Assembly (NCBI GenBank): GCA_963932465.1
Contig: CAWVRF010001071.1
Span: forward strand, 62,001-126,000
Source: Maratus speciosus
Taxonomy: Eukaryota; Arthropoda; Arachnida; Araneae; Salticidae
Reading direction: 5' to 3'
DNA length: 64,000 bases
Within the stretch, counting starts at the first letter, position 1. Each line of letters begins with the position of its first letter. A program made the translations under genes and the position numbers. This document shows positions 18,215-31,222 of the stretch, one piece after another. The notes under the pieces are model-generated. The model saw nothing but the letters and a program-made list of their open reading frames with translations. It searched no databases and had not been told where the DNA came from.

Positions 18215-20815
18215 TATATTCAAGGAGTGCCTGATATAGATTGGTGCTGATTAGTTTTAGGTGTAAATAGTCCAGCAGGGGGCGCTGCTATGCTGCATCT
18301 TGCAGGATTTCCGCAATAGCTCTATCTCAAGCACTACTGCAAGGATTTTTTATAAAACGTCAGATTCAGTAACTCCTTGATATGAGATGATGCTGTTTAC
18401 GTTTAGGTGCAAATCGCCCAACAGATGGCGCTGCTACGCTGCATTTTACAGGATTTACACTATTTTTGCAGTAGCTCTATCTCAAAAACTAATGCAGACA
18501 TTTTCATCAAACTTCGAATTCATTTAGTCCTTGATATGAAATTATGCTGACTACGTGTTGGTGCAAATCGGCCATTAGGTGGCGCTGCTGTGCTACATTT
18601 AGGACGATTTCCTCAATAGCTCTATCTCAAGAACTAATGCACGAATTTTCATCAAACTTCAGATTCAAGTATACCTTGATTAATATTACTGCTGATTATG
18701 TGTTGGTGCAAATTGCTCAACAGGTGGCGCTGCTAAGCTGCATTTTCCATGATTTGCGCAATAGCTCTATCTCAAGAACTAATGCACGAATTTTCTCCAA
18801 ATTTTATATTCAGAAGACGTTGATATAAGATGATGATGATTAGGTTCTGGTGTAAATCATCTTGTATGTGGCGCTGCTATGCTGAATTTTGCTGGATTTT
18901 CACGATTTCAGCGACAGTCATACCGCAAGAATAATGCACGAATTTCATCTTTTTAGAATCTTTATGATAAGCATAGATTGCCATTTAATTTAGGCAAAGT
19001 GATAACGAATTTTGAAGTGTTGACATGTATGAGATAGAAGAAAGTATTGGGATTGGTACATCCGACTAGTTTTCCTTTGAATAGGGCTGTAACATTACTG
19101 CAGACGTATAAAAAAGATAGTTGTTATAGTATTCAGAATGTGTTGGAAAGCGCCCTATATCTATGCTGTATGCATAATTTTTCGTTCTTGTTGTTTTTTC
19201 TTTGAATAGGGTAGTAACATTACATCAGATGGATAAACAAGTAATTAAATTTAAAAAATATAAAAACCCGACTGAATAAAAGCCAACTATACGCGCAGAT
19301 ACGCGTGAAACACATAACCCTCCTTTTCAGTCGGGTAATAATAAAGTCTAATCGTTTTATAGATTGTTTTATTCGCTAGGTATCAAATCTATCTTTAAAT
19401 ATTACTCCAATTTCAATCGAGGTACCGTGGCCGAGCGGTCTGAGGCGCTGTTAAAAGAAACCTGTCTTTTCGGATGCGTGGGTTCGAATCCCACCGTTGC
19501 CAAAATGAAGGTTTTGCTAGTAATATTCATTTTTTTCCCGTAAAAGCCAATAAATTATGCAGTTTCCATTTAAAGATTTCTTTTCGAGATATGCGAAATA
19601 TTTTGGCGATAATTAAAATTCATTTCAGAAGAATAATTTTATTCCGCGTTCAAAGTGGCTGAATGAGGAAATTTAATTTTTAAATTATCATTTATTAAAA
19701 TATTCAGAATCATAGGTTATTTTCAAACCCATGTTACAATAACAGAAGATTCTAACGGACATTTTTAAGGTAAAAAATAATCACATGCTCTCAAATTGTG
19801 CATGCATTAGCGTAATCACGGGATGAACAGGTCCCGTGTTGCAATTCCGCGGTAAAACTTACTTATAAAAATACAGATACGCCAGATAATTGTATAAATA
19901 AATGAGTTTTTTTTTATGTTTAATTCTAATTTCTTTTAATAATATATTAAATTTTAAAAATCAAAAAACTTGACTGCGTAAAAAGCGAAATATTTAATTA
20001 TTTCTCATCAATATGAAACTATTTTTTTATATTTCTTAATTTTTTTTTATTTACTTGTATTGATGACTTTTAAGTTGTGTTTAATTATTAGTTCCTATCT
20101 ACAAACACTCTTTTGATGAGGCCTAAAGATGTCTATTATGAAGGTTAGAGTTACAGTAAATGTAGCGATTCAAAGTACACAACTTCCATTTTTTATAATA
20201 TTTAAACAAAGCTTCTGGCTACAAAATAGTCAATGAAACATCGTCTTCATTTTGAAAGTCCTGTCCAAGGATATGCCACTCAATATGGTGCGTAAATTTT
20301 TTTTTCGTCTCTACCGCCATTTGTATTTTACGGCCGCCATTTTGAATTTATAAAAACAAATCTTATCCTATAACCATCGGAAGATTAAGACAAATCGATA
20401 GAAACCTCATTCATAAAAATCCATCCAGCCGTTGAGATGTTTCGAGGGTATAAAGAAATCCACATACACAGATACGCGTGAAACACATAACCCTTCTTTT
20501 CAGTCGGGTAAAAAGATAGTTGTTATAGTATATTCAGAATGTGTTGGAAAGTGCGCTATAATCTATGCTGTATGCATAAATTTTCATTTTTTTTTAATTT
20601 CTTCTATCTTTACTAGAAGAAAGTATTGGATTCATGAAAATTTTCGACTTCCGGTTTTTGACGGATTTTCTCGTTTTAGGGATCAGAGATTCCAAAAAAC
20701 AAGTTTTTACAAAATGTCTGTCTGTGAGCCTGTTTCTCTGTCTGTCTGTCTTTACGTGACACAAATATTGTGGGCGTTCTATCTCAAGAACTAATGCACG
20801 GAATTGAATAAAAAA
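18215..20815 (+). repeat. Unit 8 (type A), 2601 bp
   Basis: One T is missing from the T10 run at unit positions 2373-2382, which shortens the unit by 1 bp. It also has a private T in the tRNA-like acceptor stem (unit 1283). Confidence 0.98.
19421..19502 (+). tRNA. tRNA-Leu-like element, unit 8, acceptor variant
   Basis: T42 form with a private C to T change at position 68 (acceptor 3' strand CGTTGCC). The pair with C5 stays broken, so the change does not repair the stem. Confidence 0.76.
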
Positions 20816-23416
20816 TATATTCAAGGAGTGCCTGATATAGATTGGTGCTGATTAGTTTTAGGTGTAAATAGTCCAGCAGGGGGCGCTGCTATGCTGCATC
20901 TTGCAGGATTTCCGCAATAGCTCTATCTCAAGCACTACTGCAAGGATTTTTTATAAAACGTCAGATTCAGTAACTCCTTGATATGAGATGATGCTGTTTA
21001 CGTTTAGGTGCAAATCGCCCAACAGATGGCGCTGCTACGCTGCATTTTACAGGATTTACACTATTTTTGCAGTAGCTCTATCTCAAAAACTAATGCAGAC
21101 ATTTTCATCAAACTTCGAATTCATTTAGTCCTTGATATGAAATTATGCTGACTACGTGTTGGTGCAAATCGGCCATTAGGTGGCGCTGCTGTGCTACATT
21201 TAGGACGATTTCCTCAATAGCTCTATCTCAAGAACTAATGCACGAATTTTCATCAAACTTCAGATTCAAGTATACCTTGATTAATATTACTGCTGATTAT
21301 GTGTTGGTGCAAATTGCTCAACAGGTGGCGCTGCTAAGCTGCATTTTCCATGATTTGCGCAATAGCTCTATCTCAAGAACTAATGCACGAATTTTCTCCA
21401 AATTTTATATTCAGAAGACGTTGATATAAGATGATGATGATTAGGTTCTGGTGTAAATCATCTTGTATGTGGCGCTGCTATGCTGAATTTTGCTGGATTT
21501 TCACGATTTCAGCGACAGTCATACCGCAAGAATAATGCACGAATTTCATCTTTTTAGAATCTTTATGATAAGCATAGATTGCCATTTAATTTAGGCAAAG
21601 TGATAACGAATTTTGAAGTGTTGACATGTATGAGATAGAAGAAAGTATTGGGATTGGTACATCCGACTAGTTTTCCTTTGAATAGGGCTGTAACATTACT
21701 GCAGACGTATAAAAAAGATAGTTGTTATAGTATTCAGAATGTGTTGGAAAGCGCCCTATATCTATGCTGTATGCATAATTTTTCGTTCTTGTTGTTTTTT
21801 CTTTGAATAGGGTAGTAACATTACATCAGATGGACAAACAAGTAATTAAATTTAAAAAATATAAAAACCCGACTGAATAAAAGCCAACTGTACGCGCAGA
21901 TACGCGTGAAACACATAACCCTCCTTTTCAGTCGGGTAATAATAAAGTCTAATCGTTTTATAGATTGTTTTATTCGCTAGGTATCAAATCTATCTTTAAA
22001 TATTACTCCAATTTCAATCGAGGTACCGTGGCCGAGCGGTCAGAGGCGCTGTTAAAAGAAACCGGTCTTTTCGGATGCGTGGGTTCGAATCCCACCGCTG
22101 CCAAAATGAAGGTTTTGTTAGTAATATTCATTTTTTTCCCGTAAAAGCCAATAAATTATGCAGTTTCCATTTAAAGATTTCTTTTCGAGATATGCGAAAT
22201 ATTTTGGCGATAATTAAAATTCATTTCAGAAGAATAATTTTATTCCGCGTTCAAAGTGGCTGAATGAGGAAATTTAATTTTTAAATTATCATTTATTAAA
22301 ATATTCAGAATCATAGGTTATTTTCAAACCCATGTTACAATAACAGAAGATTCTAACGGACATTTTTAAGGTAAAAAATAATCACATGCTCTCAAATTGT
22401 GCATGCATTAGCGTAATCACGGGATGAACAGGTCCCGTGTTGCAATTCCGCGGTAAAACTTACTTATAAAAATACAGATACGCCAGATAATTGTATAAAT
22501 AAATGAGTTTTTTTTATGTTTAATTCTAATTTCTTTTAATAATATATTAAATTTTAAAAATCAAAAAACTTGACTGCGTAAAAAGCGAAATATTTAATTA
22601 TTTCTCATCAATATGAAACTATTTTTTTATATTTCTTAATTTTTTTTTATTTACTTGTATTGATGACTTTTAAGTTGTGTTTAATTATTAGTTCCTATCT
22701 ACAAACACTCTTTTGATGAGGCCTAAAGATGTCTATTATGAAGGTTAGAGTTACAGTAAATGTAGCGATTCAAAGTACACAACTTCCATTTTTTATAATA
22801 TTTAAACAAAGCTTCTGGCTACAAAATAGTCAATGAAACATCGTCTTCATTTTGAAAGTCCTGTCCAAGGATATGCCACTCAATATGGTGCGTAAATTTT
22901 TTTTTCGTCTCTACCGCCATTTGTATTTTACGGCCGCCATTTTGAATTTATAAAAACAAATCTTATCCTATAACCATCGGAAGATTAAGACAAATCGATA
23001 GAAACCTCATTCATAAAAATCCATCCAGCCGTTGAGATGTTTCGAGGGTATAAAGAAATCCACTTACACAGATACGCGTGAAACACATAACCCTTCTTTT
23101 CAGTCGGGTAAAAAGATAGTTGTTATAGTATATTCAGAATGTGTTGGAAAGTGCGCTATAATCTATGCTGTATGCATAAATTTTCATTTTTTTTTTAATT
23201 TCTTCTATCTTTACTAGAAGAAAGTATTGGATTCATGAAAATTTTCGACTTCCGGTTTTTGACGGATTTTCTCGTTTTAGGGATCAGAGATTCCAAAAAA
23301 CAAGTTTTTACAAAATGTCTGTCTGTGAGCCTGTTTCTCTGTCTGTCTGTCTTTACGTGACACAAATATTGTGGGCGTTCTATCTCAAGAACTAATGCAC
23401 GGAATTGAATAAAAAA
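20816..23416 (+). repeat. Unit 9 (type A), 2601 bp
   Basis: One T is missing from the T9 run that starts at unit position 1693. Private substitutions are G at 1075, A at 1227 (tRNA-like D-loop) and T at 2250. It carries 1249 G with 1303 T, like unit 3. Confidence 0.98.
22022..22103 (+). tRNA. tRNA-Leu-like element, unit 9, D-loop variant
   Basis: G42 form with a private T to A change in the D-loop (GGTCAGAGG at 22039-22047). The A box is unaffected. Confidence 0.76.
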
Positions 23417-26018
23417 TATATTCAAGGAGTGCCTGATATAGATTGGTGCTGATTAGTTTTAGGTGTAAATAGTCCAGCAGGGGGCGCTGCTATGCTGCAT
23501 CTTGCAGGATTTCCGCAATAGCTCTATCTCAAGCACTACTGCAAGGATTTTTTATAAAACGTCAGATTCAGTAACTCCTTGATATGAGATGATGCTGTTT
23601 ACGTTTAGGTGCAAATCGCCCAACAGATGGCGCTGCTACGCTGCATTTTACAGGATTTACACTATTTTTGCAGTAGCTCTATCTCAAAAACTAATGCAGA
23701 CATTTTCATCAAACTTCGAATTCATTTAGTCCTTGATATGAAATTATGCTGACTACGTGTAGGTGCAAATCGGCCATTAGGTGGCGCTGCTGTGCTACAT
23801 TTAGGACGATTTCCTCAATAGCTCTATCTCAAGAACTAATGCACGAATTTTCATCAAACTTCAGATTCAAGTATACCTTGATTAATATTACTGCTGATTA
23901 TGTGTTGGTGCAAATTGCTCAACAGGTGGCGCTGCTAAGCTGCATTTTCCATGATTTGCGCAATAGCTCTATCTCAAGAACTAATGCACGAATTTTCTCC
24001 AAATTTTATATTCAGAAGACGTTGATATAAGATGATGATGATTAGGTTCTGGTGTAAATCATCTTGTATGTGGCGCTGCTATGCTGAATTTTGCTGGATT
24101 TTCACGATTTCAGCGACAGTCATACCGCAAGAATAATGCACGAATTTCATCTTTTTAGAATCTTTATGATAAGCATAGATTGCCATTTAATTTAGGCAAA
24201 GTGATAACGAATTTTGAAGTGTTGACATGTATGAGATAGAAGAAAGTATTGGGATTGGTACATCCGACTAGTTTTCCTTTGAATAGGGCTGTAACATTAC
24301 TGCAGACGTATAAAAAAGATAGTTGTTATAGTATTCAGAATGTGTTGGAAAGCGCCCTATATCTATGCTGTATGCATAATTTTTCGTTCTTGTTGTTTTT
24401 TCTTTGAATAGGGTAGTAACATTACATCAGATGGACAAACAAGTAATTAAATTTAAAAAATATAAAAACCCGACTGAATAAAAGCCAACTATACGCGCAG
24501 ATACGCGTGAAACACATAACCCTCCTTTTCAGTCGGGTAATAATAAAGTCTAATCGTTTTATAGATTGTTTTATTCGCTAGGTATCAAATCTATCTTTAA
24601 ATATTACTCCAATTTCAATCGAGGTACCGTGGCCGAGCGGTCTGAGGCGCTGTTAAAAGAAACCTGTCTTTTCGGATGCGTGGGTTCGAATCCCACCGCT
24701 GCCAAAATGAAGGTTTTGTTAGTAATATTCATTTTTTTCCCGTAAAAGCCAATAAATTATGCAGTTTCCATTTAAAGATTTCTTTTCGAGATATGCGAAA
24801 TATTTTGGCGATAATTAAAATTCATTTCAGAAGAATAATTTTATTCCGCGTTCAAAGTGGCTGAATGAGGAAATTTAATTTTTAAATTATCATTTATTAA
24901 AATATTCAGAATCATAGGTTATTTTCAAACCCATGTTACAATAACAGAAGATTCTAACGGACATTTTTAAGGTAAAAAATAATCACATGCTCTCAAATTG
25001 TGCATGCATTAGCGTAATCACGGGATGAACAGGTCCCGTGTTGCAATTCCGCGGTAAAACTTACTTATAAAAATACAGATACGCCAGATAATTGTATAAA
25101 TAAATGAGTTTTTTTTTATGTTTAATTCTAATTTCTTTTAATAATATATTAAATTTTAAAAATCAAAAAACTTGACTGCGTAAAAAGCGAAATATTTAAT
25201 TATTTCTCATCAATATGAAACTATTTTTTTATATTTCTTAATTTTTTTTTATTTACTTGTATTGATGACTTTTAAGTTGTGTTTAATTATTAGTTCCTAT
25301 CTACAAACACTCTTTTGATGAGGCCTAAAGATGTCTATTATGAAGGTTAGAGTTACAGTAAATGTAGCGATTCAAAGTACACAACTTCCATTTTTTATAA
25401 TATTTAAACAAAGCTTCTGGCTACAAAATAGTCAATGAAACATCGTCTTCATTTTGAAAGTCCTGTCCAAGGATATGCCACTCAATATGGTGCGTAAATT
25501 TTTTTTTCGTCTCTACCGCCATTTGTATTTTACGGCCGCCATTTTGAATTTATAAAAACAAATCTTATCCTATAACCATCGGAAGATTAAGACAAATCGA
25601 TAGAAACCTCATTCATAAAAATCCATCCAGCCGTTGAGATGTTTCGAGGGTATAAAGAAATCCACATACACAGATACGCGTGAAACACATAACCCTTCTT
25701 TTCAGTCGGGTAAAAAGATAGTTGTTATAGTATATTCAGAATGTGTTGGAAAGTGCGCTATAATCTATGCTGTATGCATAAATTTTCATTTTTTTTTTAA
25801 TTTCTTCTATCTTTACTAGAAGAAAGTATTGGATTCATGAAAATTTTCGACTTCCGGTTTTTGACGGATTTACTCGTTTTAGGGATCAGAGATTCCAAAA
25901 AACAAGTTTTTACAAAATGTCTGTCTGTGAGCCTGTTTCTCTGTCTGTCTGTCTTTACGTGACACAAATATTGTGGGCGTTCTATCTCAAGAACTAATGC
26001 ACGGAATTGAATAAAAAA
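23417..26018 (+). repeat. Unit 10 (type A, ending in type B)
   Basis: Shares A at unit position 345 only with units 12 and 14. It is type A at 533-1761 but type B at 2456, so a switch lies between about 25178 and 25872. First half of the first A-B dimer. Confidence 0.98.
24623..24704 (+). tRNA. tRNA-Leu-like element, unit 10
   Basis: T42 form, identical to unit 2. Downstream it is followed by the T state at unit position 1303. Confidence 0.78.
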
Positions 26019-28620
26019 TATATTCAAGGAGTGCCTGATATAGATTGGTGCTGATTAGTTTTAGGTGTAAATAGTCCAGCAGGGGGCGCTGCTATGCTGC
26101 ATCTTGCAGGATTTCCGCAATAGCTCTATCTCAAGCACTACTGCAAGGATTTTTTATAAAACGTCAGATTCAGTAACTCCTTGATATGAGATGATGCTGT
26201 TTACGTTTAGGTGCAAATCGCCCAACAGATGGCGCTGCTACGCTGCATTTTACAGGATTTACACTATTTTTGCAGTAGCTCTATCTCAAAAACTAATGCA
26301 GACATTTTCATCAAACTTCGAATTCATTTAGTCCTTGATATGAAATTATGCTGACTACGTGTTGGTGCAAATCGGCCATTAGGTGGCGCTGCTGTGCTAC
26401 ATTTAGGACGATTTCCTCAATAGCTCTATCTCAAGAACTAATGCACGAATTTTCATCAAACTTCAGATTCAAGTATACCTTGATTAATATTACTGCTGAT
26501 TATGTGTTGGTGCAAATTGCTCAACAGGTGGCGCTGCTAAGCTGCATTTTTCATGATTTGCGCAATAGCTCTATCTCAAGAACTAATGCACGAATTTTCT
26601 CCAAATTTTATATTCAGAAGACGTTGATATAAGATGATGATGATTAGGTTCTGGTGTAAATCATCTTGTATGTGGCGCTGCTATGCTGAATTTTGCTGGA
26701 TTTTCACGATTTCAGCGACAGTCATACCGCAAGAATAATGCACGAATTTCATCTTTTTAGAATCCTTATGATAAGCATAGATTGCCATTTAATTTAGGCA
26801 AAGTGATAACGAATTTTGAAGTATTGACATGTATGAGATAGAAGAAAGTATTAGGATTGGTACATCCGACTAGTTTTTCTTTGAATAGGGCTGTAACATT
26901 ATTGCAGACGTATAAAAAAGATAGTTGTTATAGTATACAAAATGTGTTGAAAAGCGCGCTATATCTATGCTGTATGCATAATTTTTCGTTCTTGTTGTTT
27001 TTTCTTTGAATAGGGTAGTAACATTACATCAGATGGACAAACAAGTAATTAAATTTAAAAAATATAAAAACCCGACTGAATAAAAGCCAACTATACGCGC
27101 AGATACGCGTGAAACACATAACCCTCCTTTTCAGTCGGGTAATAATAAAGTCTAATCGTTTTATAGATTGTTTTATTCGCTAGGTATCAAATCTATCTTT
27201 AAATATTACTCCAATTTCAATCGAGGTACCGTGGCCGAGCGGTCTGAGGCGCTGTTAAAAGAAACCGGTCTTTTCGGATGCGTGGGTTCGAATCCCACCG
27301 CTGCCAAAATGAAGGTTTTGTTAGTAATATTCATTTTTTTCCCGTAAAAGCCAATAAATTATGCAGTTTCCATTTAAAGATTTCTTTTCGAGATATGCGA
27401 AATATTTTGGCGATAATTAAAATTCATTTCAGAAGAATAATTTTATTCCGCGTTCAAAGTGGCTGAATGAGGAAATTTAATTTTTAAATTATCATTTATT
27501 AAAATATTCAGAATCATAGGTTATTTTCAAACCCATGTTACAATAACAGAAGATTCTAACGGACATTTTTAAGGTAAAAAATAATCACATGCTCTCAAAT
27601 TGTGCATGCATTAGCGTAATCACGGGATGAACAGGTCCCGTGTTGCAATTCCGCGGTAAAACTTACTTATAAAAATACAGATACGCCAGATAATTGTATA
27701 AATAAATGAGTTTTTTTTTATGTTTAATTCTAATTTCTTTTAATAATATATTAAATTTAAAAAATCAAAAAACTCGACAGCGTAAAAAGCGAAATATTTA
27801 ATTATTTCTCATCAATATGAAACTATTTTTTTATATTTCTTAATTTTTTTTTATTTACTTGTATTGATGACTTTTAAGTTGTGTTTAATTATTAGTTCCT
27901 ATCTACAAACACTCTTTTGATGAGGCCTAAAGATGTCTATTATGAAGGTTAGAGTTACAGTAAATGTAGCGATTCAAAGTACACAACTTCCATTTTTTAT
28001 AATATTTAAACAAAGCTTCTGGCTACAAAATAGTCAATGAAACATCGTCTTCATTTTGAAAGTCCTGTCCAAGGATATGCCACTCAATATGGTGCGTAAA
28101 TTTTTTTTTCGTCTCTACCGCCATTTGTATTTTACGGCCGCCATTTTGAATTTATAAAAACAAATCTTATCCTATAACCATCGGAAGATTAAGACAAATC
28201 GATAGAAACCTCATTCATAAAAATCCATCCAGCCGTTGAGATGTTTCGAGGGTATAAAGAAATCCACATACACAGATACGCGTGAAACACATAACCCTTC
28301 TTTTCAGTCGGGTAAAAAGATAGTTGTTATAGTATATTCAGAATGTGTTGGAAAGTGCGCTATAATCTATGCTGTATGCATAAATTTTCATTTTTTTTTT
28401 AATTTCTTCTATCTTTACTAGAAGAAAGTATTGGATTCATGAAAATTTTCGACTTCCGGTTTTTGACGGATTTTCTCGTTTTAGGGATCAGAGATTCCAA
28501 AAAACAAGTTTTTACAAAATGTCTGTCTGTGAGCCTGTTTCTCTGTCTGTCTGTCTTTACGTGACACAAATATTGTGGGCGTTCTATCTCAAGAACTAAT
28601 GCACGGAATTGAATAAAAAA
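26019..28620 (+). repeat. Unit 11 (type B, ending in type A)
   Basis: First unit with the linked type B states: 533 T, 747 C, 805 A, 835 A, 860 T, 884 T, 919 A, 922 A, 932 A, 940 G, 1741 A, 1757 C and 1761 A. At 2456 it returns to type A. Confidence 0.98.
27225..27306 (+). tRNA. tRNA-Leu-like element, unit 11
   Basis: G42 form, identical to unit 3. Confidence 0.78.
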
Positions 28621-31222
28621 TATATTCAAGGAGTGCCTGATATAGATTGGTGCTGATTAGTTTTAGGTGTAAATAGTCCAGCAGGGGGCGCTGCTATGCT
28701 GCATCTTGCAGGATTTCCGCAATAGCTCTATCTCAAGCACTACTGCAAGGATTTTTTATAAAACGTCAGATTCAGTAACTCCTTGATATGAGATGATGCT
28801 GTTTACGTTTAGGTGCAAATCGCCCAACAGATGGCGCTGCTACGCTGCATTTTACAGGATTTACACTATTTTTGCAGTAGCTCTATCTCAAAAACTAATG
28901 CAGACATTTTCATCAAACTTCGAATTCATTTAGTCCTTGATATGAAATTATGCTGACTACGTGTAGGTGCAAATCGGCCATTAGGTGGCGCTGCTGTGCT
29001 ACATTTAGGACGATTTCCTCAATAGCTCTATCTCAAGAACTAATGCACGAATTTTCATCAAACTTCAGATTCAAGTATACCTTGATTAATATTACTGCTG
29101 ATTATGTGTTGGTGCAAATTGCTCAACAGGTGGCGCTGCTAAGCTGCATTTTCCATGATTTGCGCAATAGCTCTATCTCAAGAACTAATGCACGAATTTT
29201 CTCCAAATTTTATATTCAGAAGACGTTGATATAAGATGATGATGATTAGGTTCTGGTGTAAATCATCTTGTATGTGGCGCTGCTATGCTGAATTTTGCTG
29301 GATTTTCACGATTTCAGCGACAGTCATACCGCAAGAATAATGCACGAATTTCATCTTTTTAGAATCTTTATGATAAGCATAGATTGCCATTTAATTTAGG
29401 CAAAGTGATAACGAATTTTGAAGTGTTGACATGTATGAGATAGAAGAAAGTATTGGGATTGGTACATCCGACTAGTTTTCCTTTGAATAGGGCTGTAACA
29501 TTACTGCAGACGTATAAAAAAGATAGTTGTTATAGTATTCAGAATGTGTTGGAAAGCGCCCTATATCTATGCTGTATGCATAATTTTTCGTTCTTGTTGT
29601 TTTTTCTTTGAATAGGGTAGTAACATTACATCAGATGGACAAACAAGTAATTAAATTTAAAAAATATAAAAACCCGACTGAATAAAAGCCAACTATACGC
29701 GCAGATACGCGTGAAACACATAACCCTCCTTTTCAGTCGGGTAATAATAAAGTCTAATCGTTTTATAGATTGTTTTATTCGATAGGTATCAAATCTATCT
29801 TTAAATATTACTCCAATTTCAATCGAGGTACCGTGGCCGAGCGGTCTGAGGCGCTGTTAAAAGAAACCTGTCTTTTCGGATGCGTGGGTTCGAATCCCAC
29901 CGCTGCCAAAATGAAGGTTTTGTTAGTAATATTCATTTTTTTCCCGTAAAAGCCAATAAATTATGCAGTTTCCATTTAAAGATTTCTTTTCGAGATATGC
30001 GAAATATTTTGGCGATAATTAAAATTCATTTCAGAAGAATAATTTTATTCCGCGTTCAAAGTGGCTGAATGAGGAAATTTAATTTTTAAATTATCATTTA
30101 TTAAAATATTCAGAATCATAGGTTATTTTCAAACCCATGTTACAATAACAGAAGATTCTAACGGACATTTTTAAGGTAAAAAATAATCACATGCTCTCAA
30201 ATTGTGCATGCATTAGCGTAATCACGGGATGAACAGGTCCCGTGTTGCAATTCCGCGGTAAAACTTACTTATAAAAATACAGATACGCCAGATAATTGTA
30301 TAAATAAATGAGTTTTTTTTTATGTTTAATTCTAATTTCTTTTAATAATATATTAAATTTTAAAAATCAAAAAACTTGACTGCGTAAAAAGCGAAATATT
30401 TAATTATTTCTCATCAATATGAAACTATTTTTTTATATTTCTTAATTTTTTTTTATTTACTTGTATTGATGACTTTTAAGTTGTGTTTAATTATTAGTTC
30501 CTATCTACAAACACTCTTTTGATGAGGCCTAAAGATGTCTATTATGAAGGTTAGAGTTACAGTAAATGTAGCGATTCAAAGTACACAACTTCCATTTTTT
30601 ATAATATTTAAACAAAGCTTCTGGCTACAAAATAGTCAATGAAACATCGTCTTCATTTTGAAAGTCCTGTCCAAGGATATGCCACTCAATATGGTGCGTA
30701 AATTTTTTTTTCGTCTCTACCGCCATTTGTATTTTACGGCCGCCATTTTGAATTTATAAAAACAAATCTTATCCTATAACCATCGGAAGATTAAGACAAA
30801 TCGATAGAAACCTCATTCATAAAAATCCATCCAGCCGTTGAGATGTTTCGAGGGTATAAAGAAATCCACATACACAGATACGCGTGAAACACATAACCCT
30901 TCTTTTCAGTCGGGTAAAAAGATAGTTGTTATAGTATATTCAGAATGTGTTGGAAAGTGCGCTATAATCTATGCTGTATGCATAAATTTTCATTTTTTTT
31001 TTAATTTCTTCTATCTTTACTAGAAGAAAGTATTGGATTCATGAAAATTTTCGACTTCCGGTTTTTGACGGATTTACTCGTTTTAGGGATCAGAGATTCC
31101 AAAAAACAAGTTTTTACAAAATGTCTGTCTGTGAGCCTGTTTCTCTGTCTGTCTGTCTTTACGTGACACAAATATTGTGGGCGTTCTATCTCAAGAACTA
31201 ATGCACGGAATTGAATAAAAAA
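28621..31222 (+). repeat. Unit 12 (type A, ending in type B)
   Basis: Matches units 10 and 14, including A at unit position 345. Differs from unit 10 by A at 1162. Confidence 0.98.
29827..29908 (+). tRNA. tRNA-Leu-like element, unit 12
   Basis: T42 form, identical to unit 2. Confidence 0.78.
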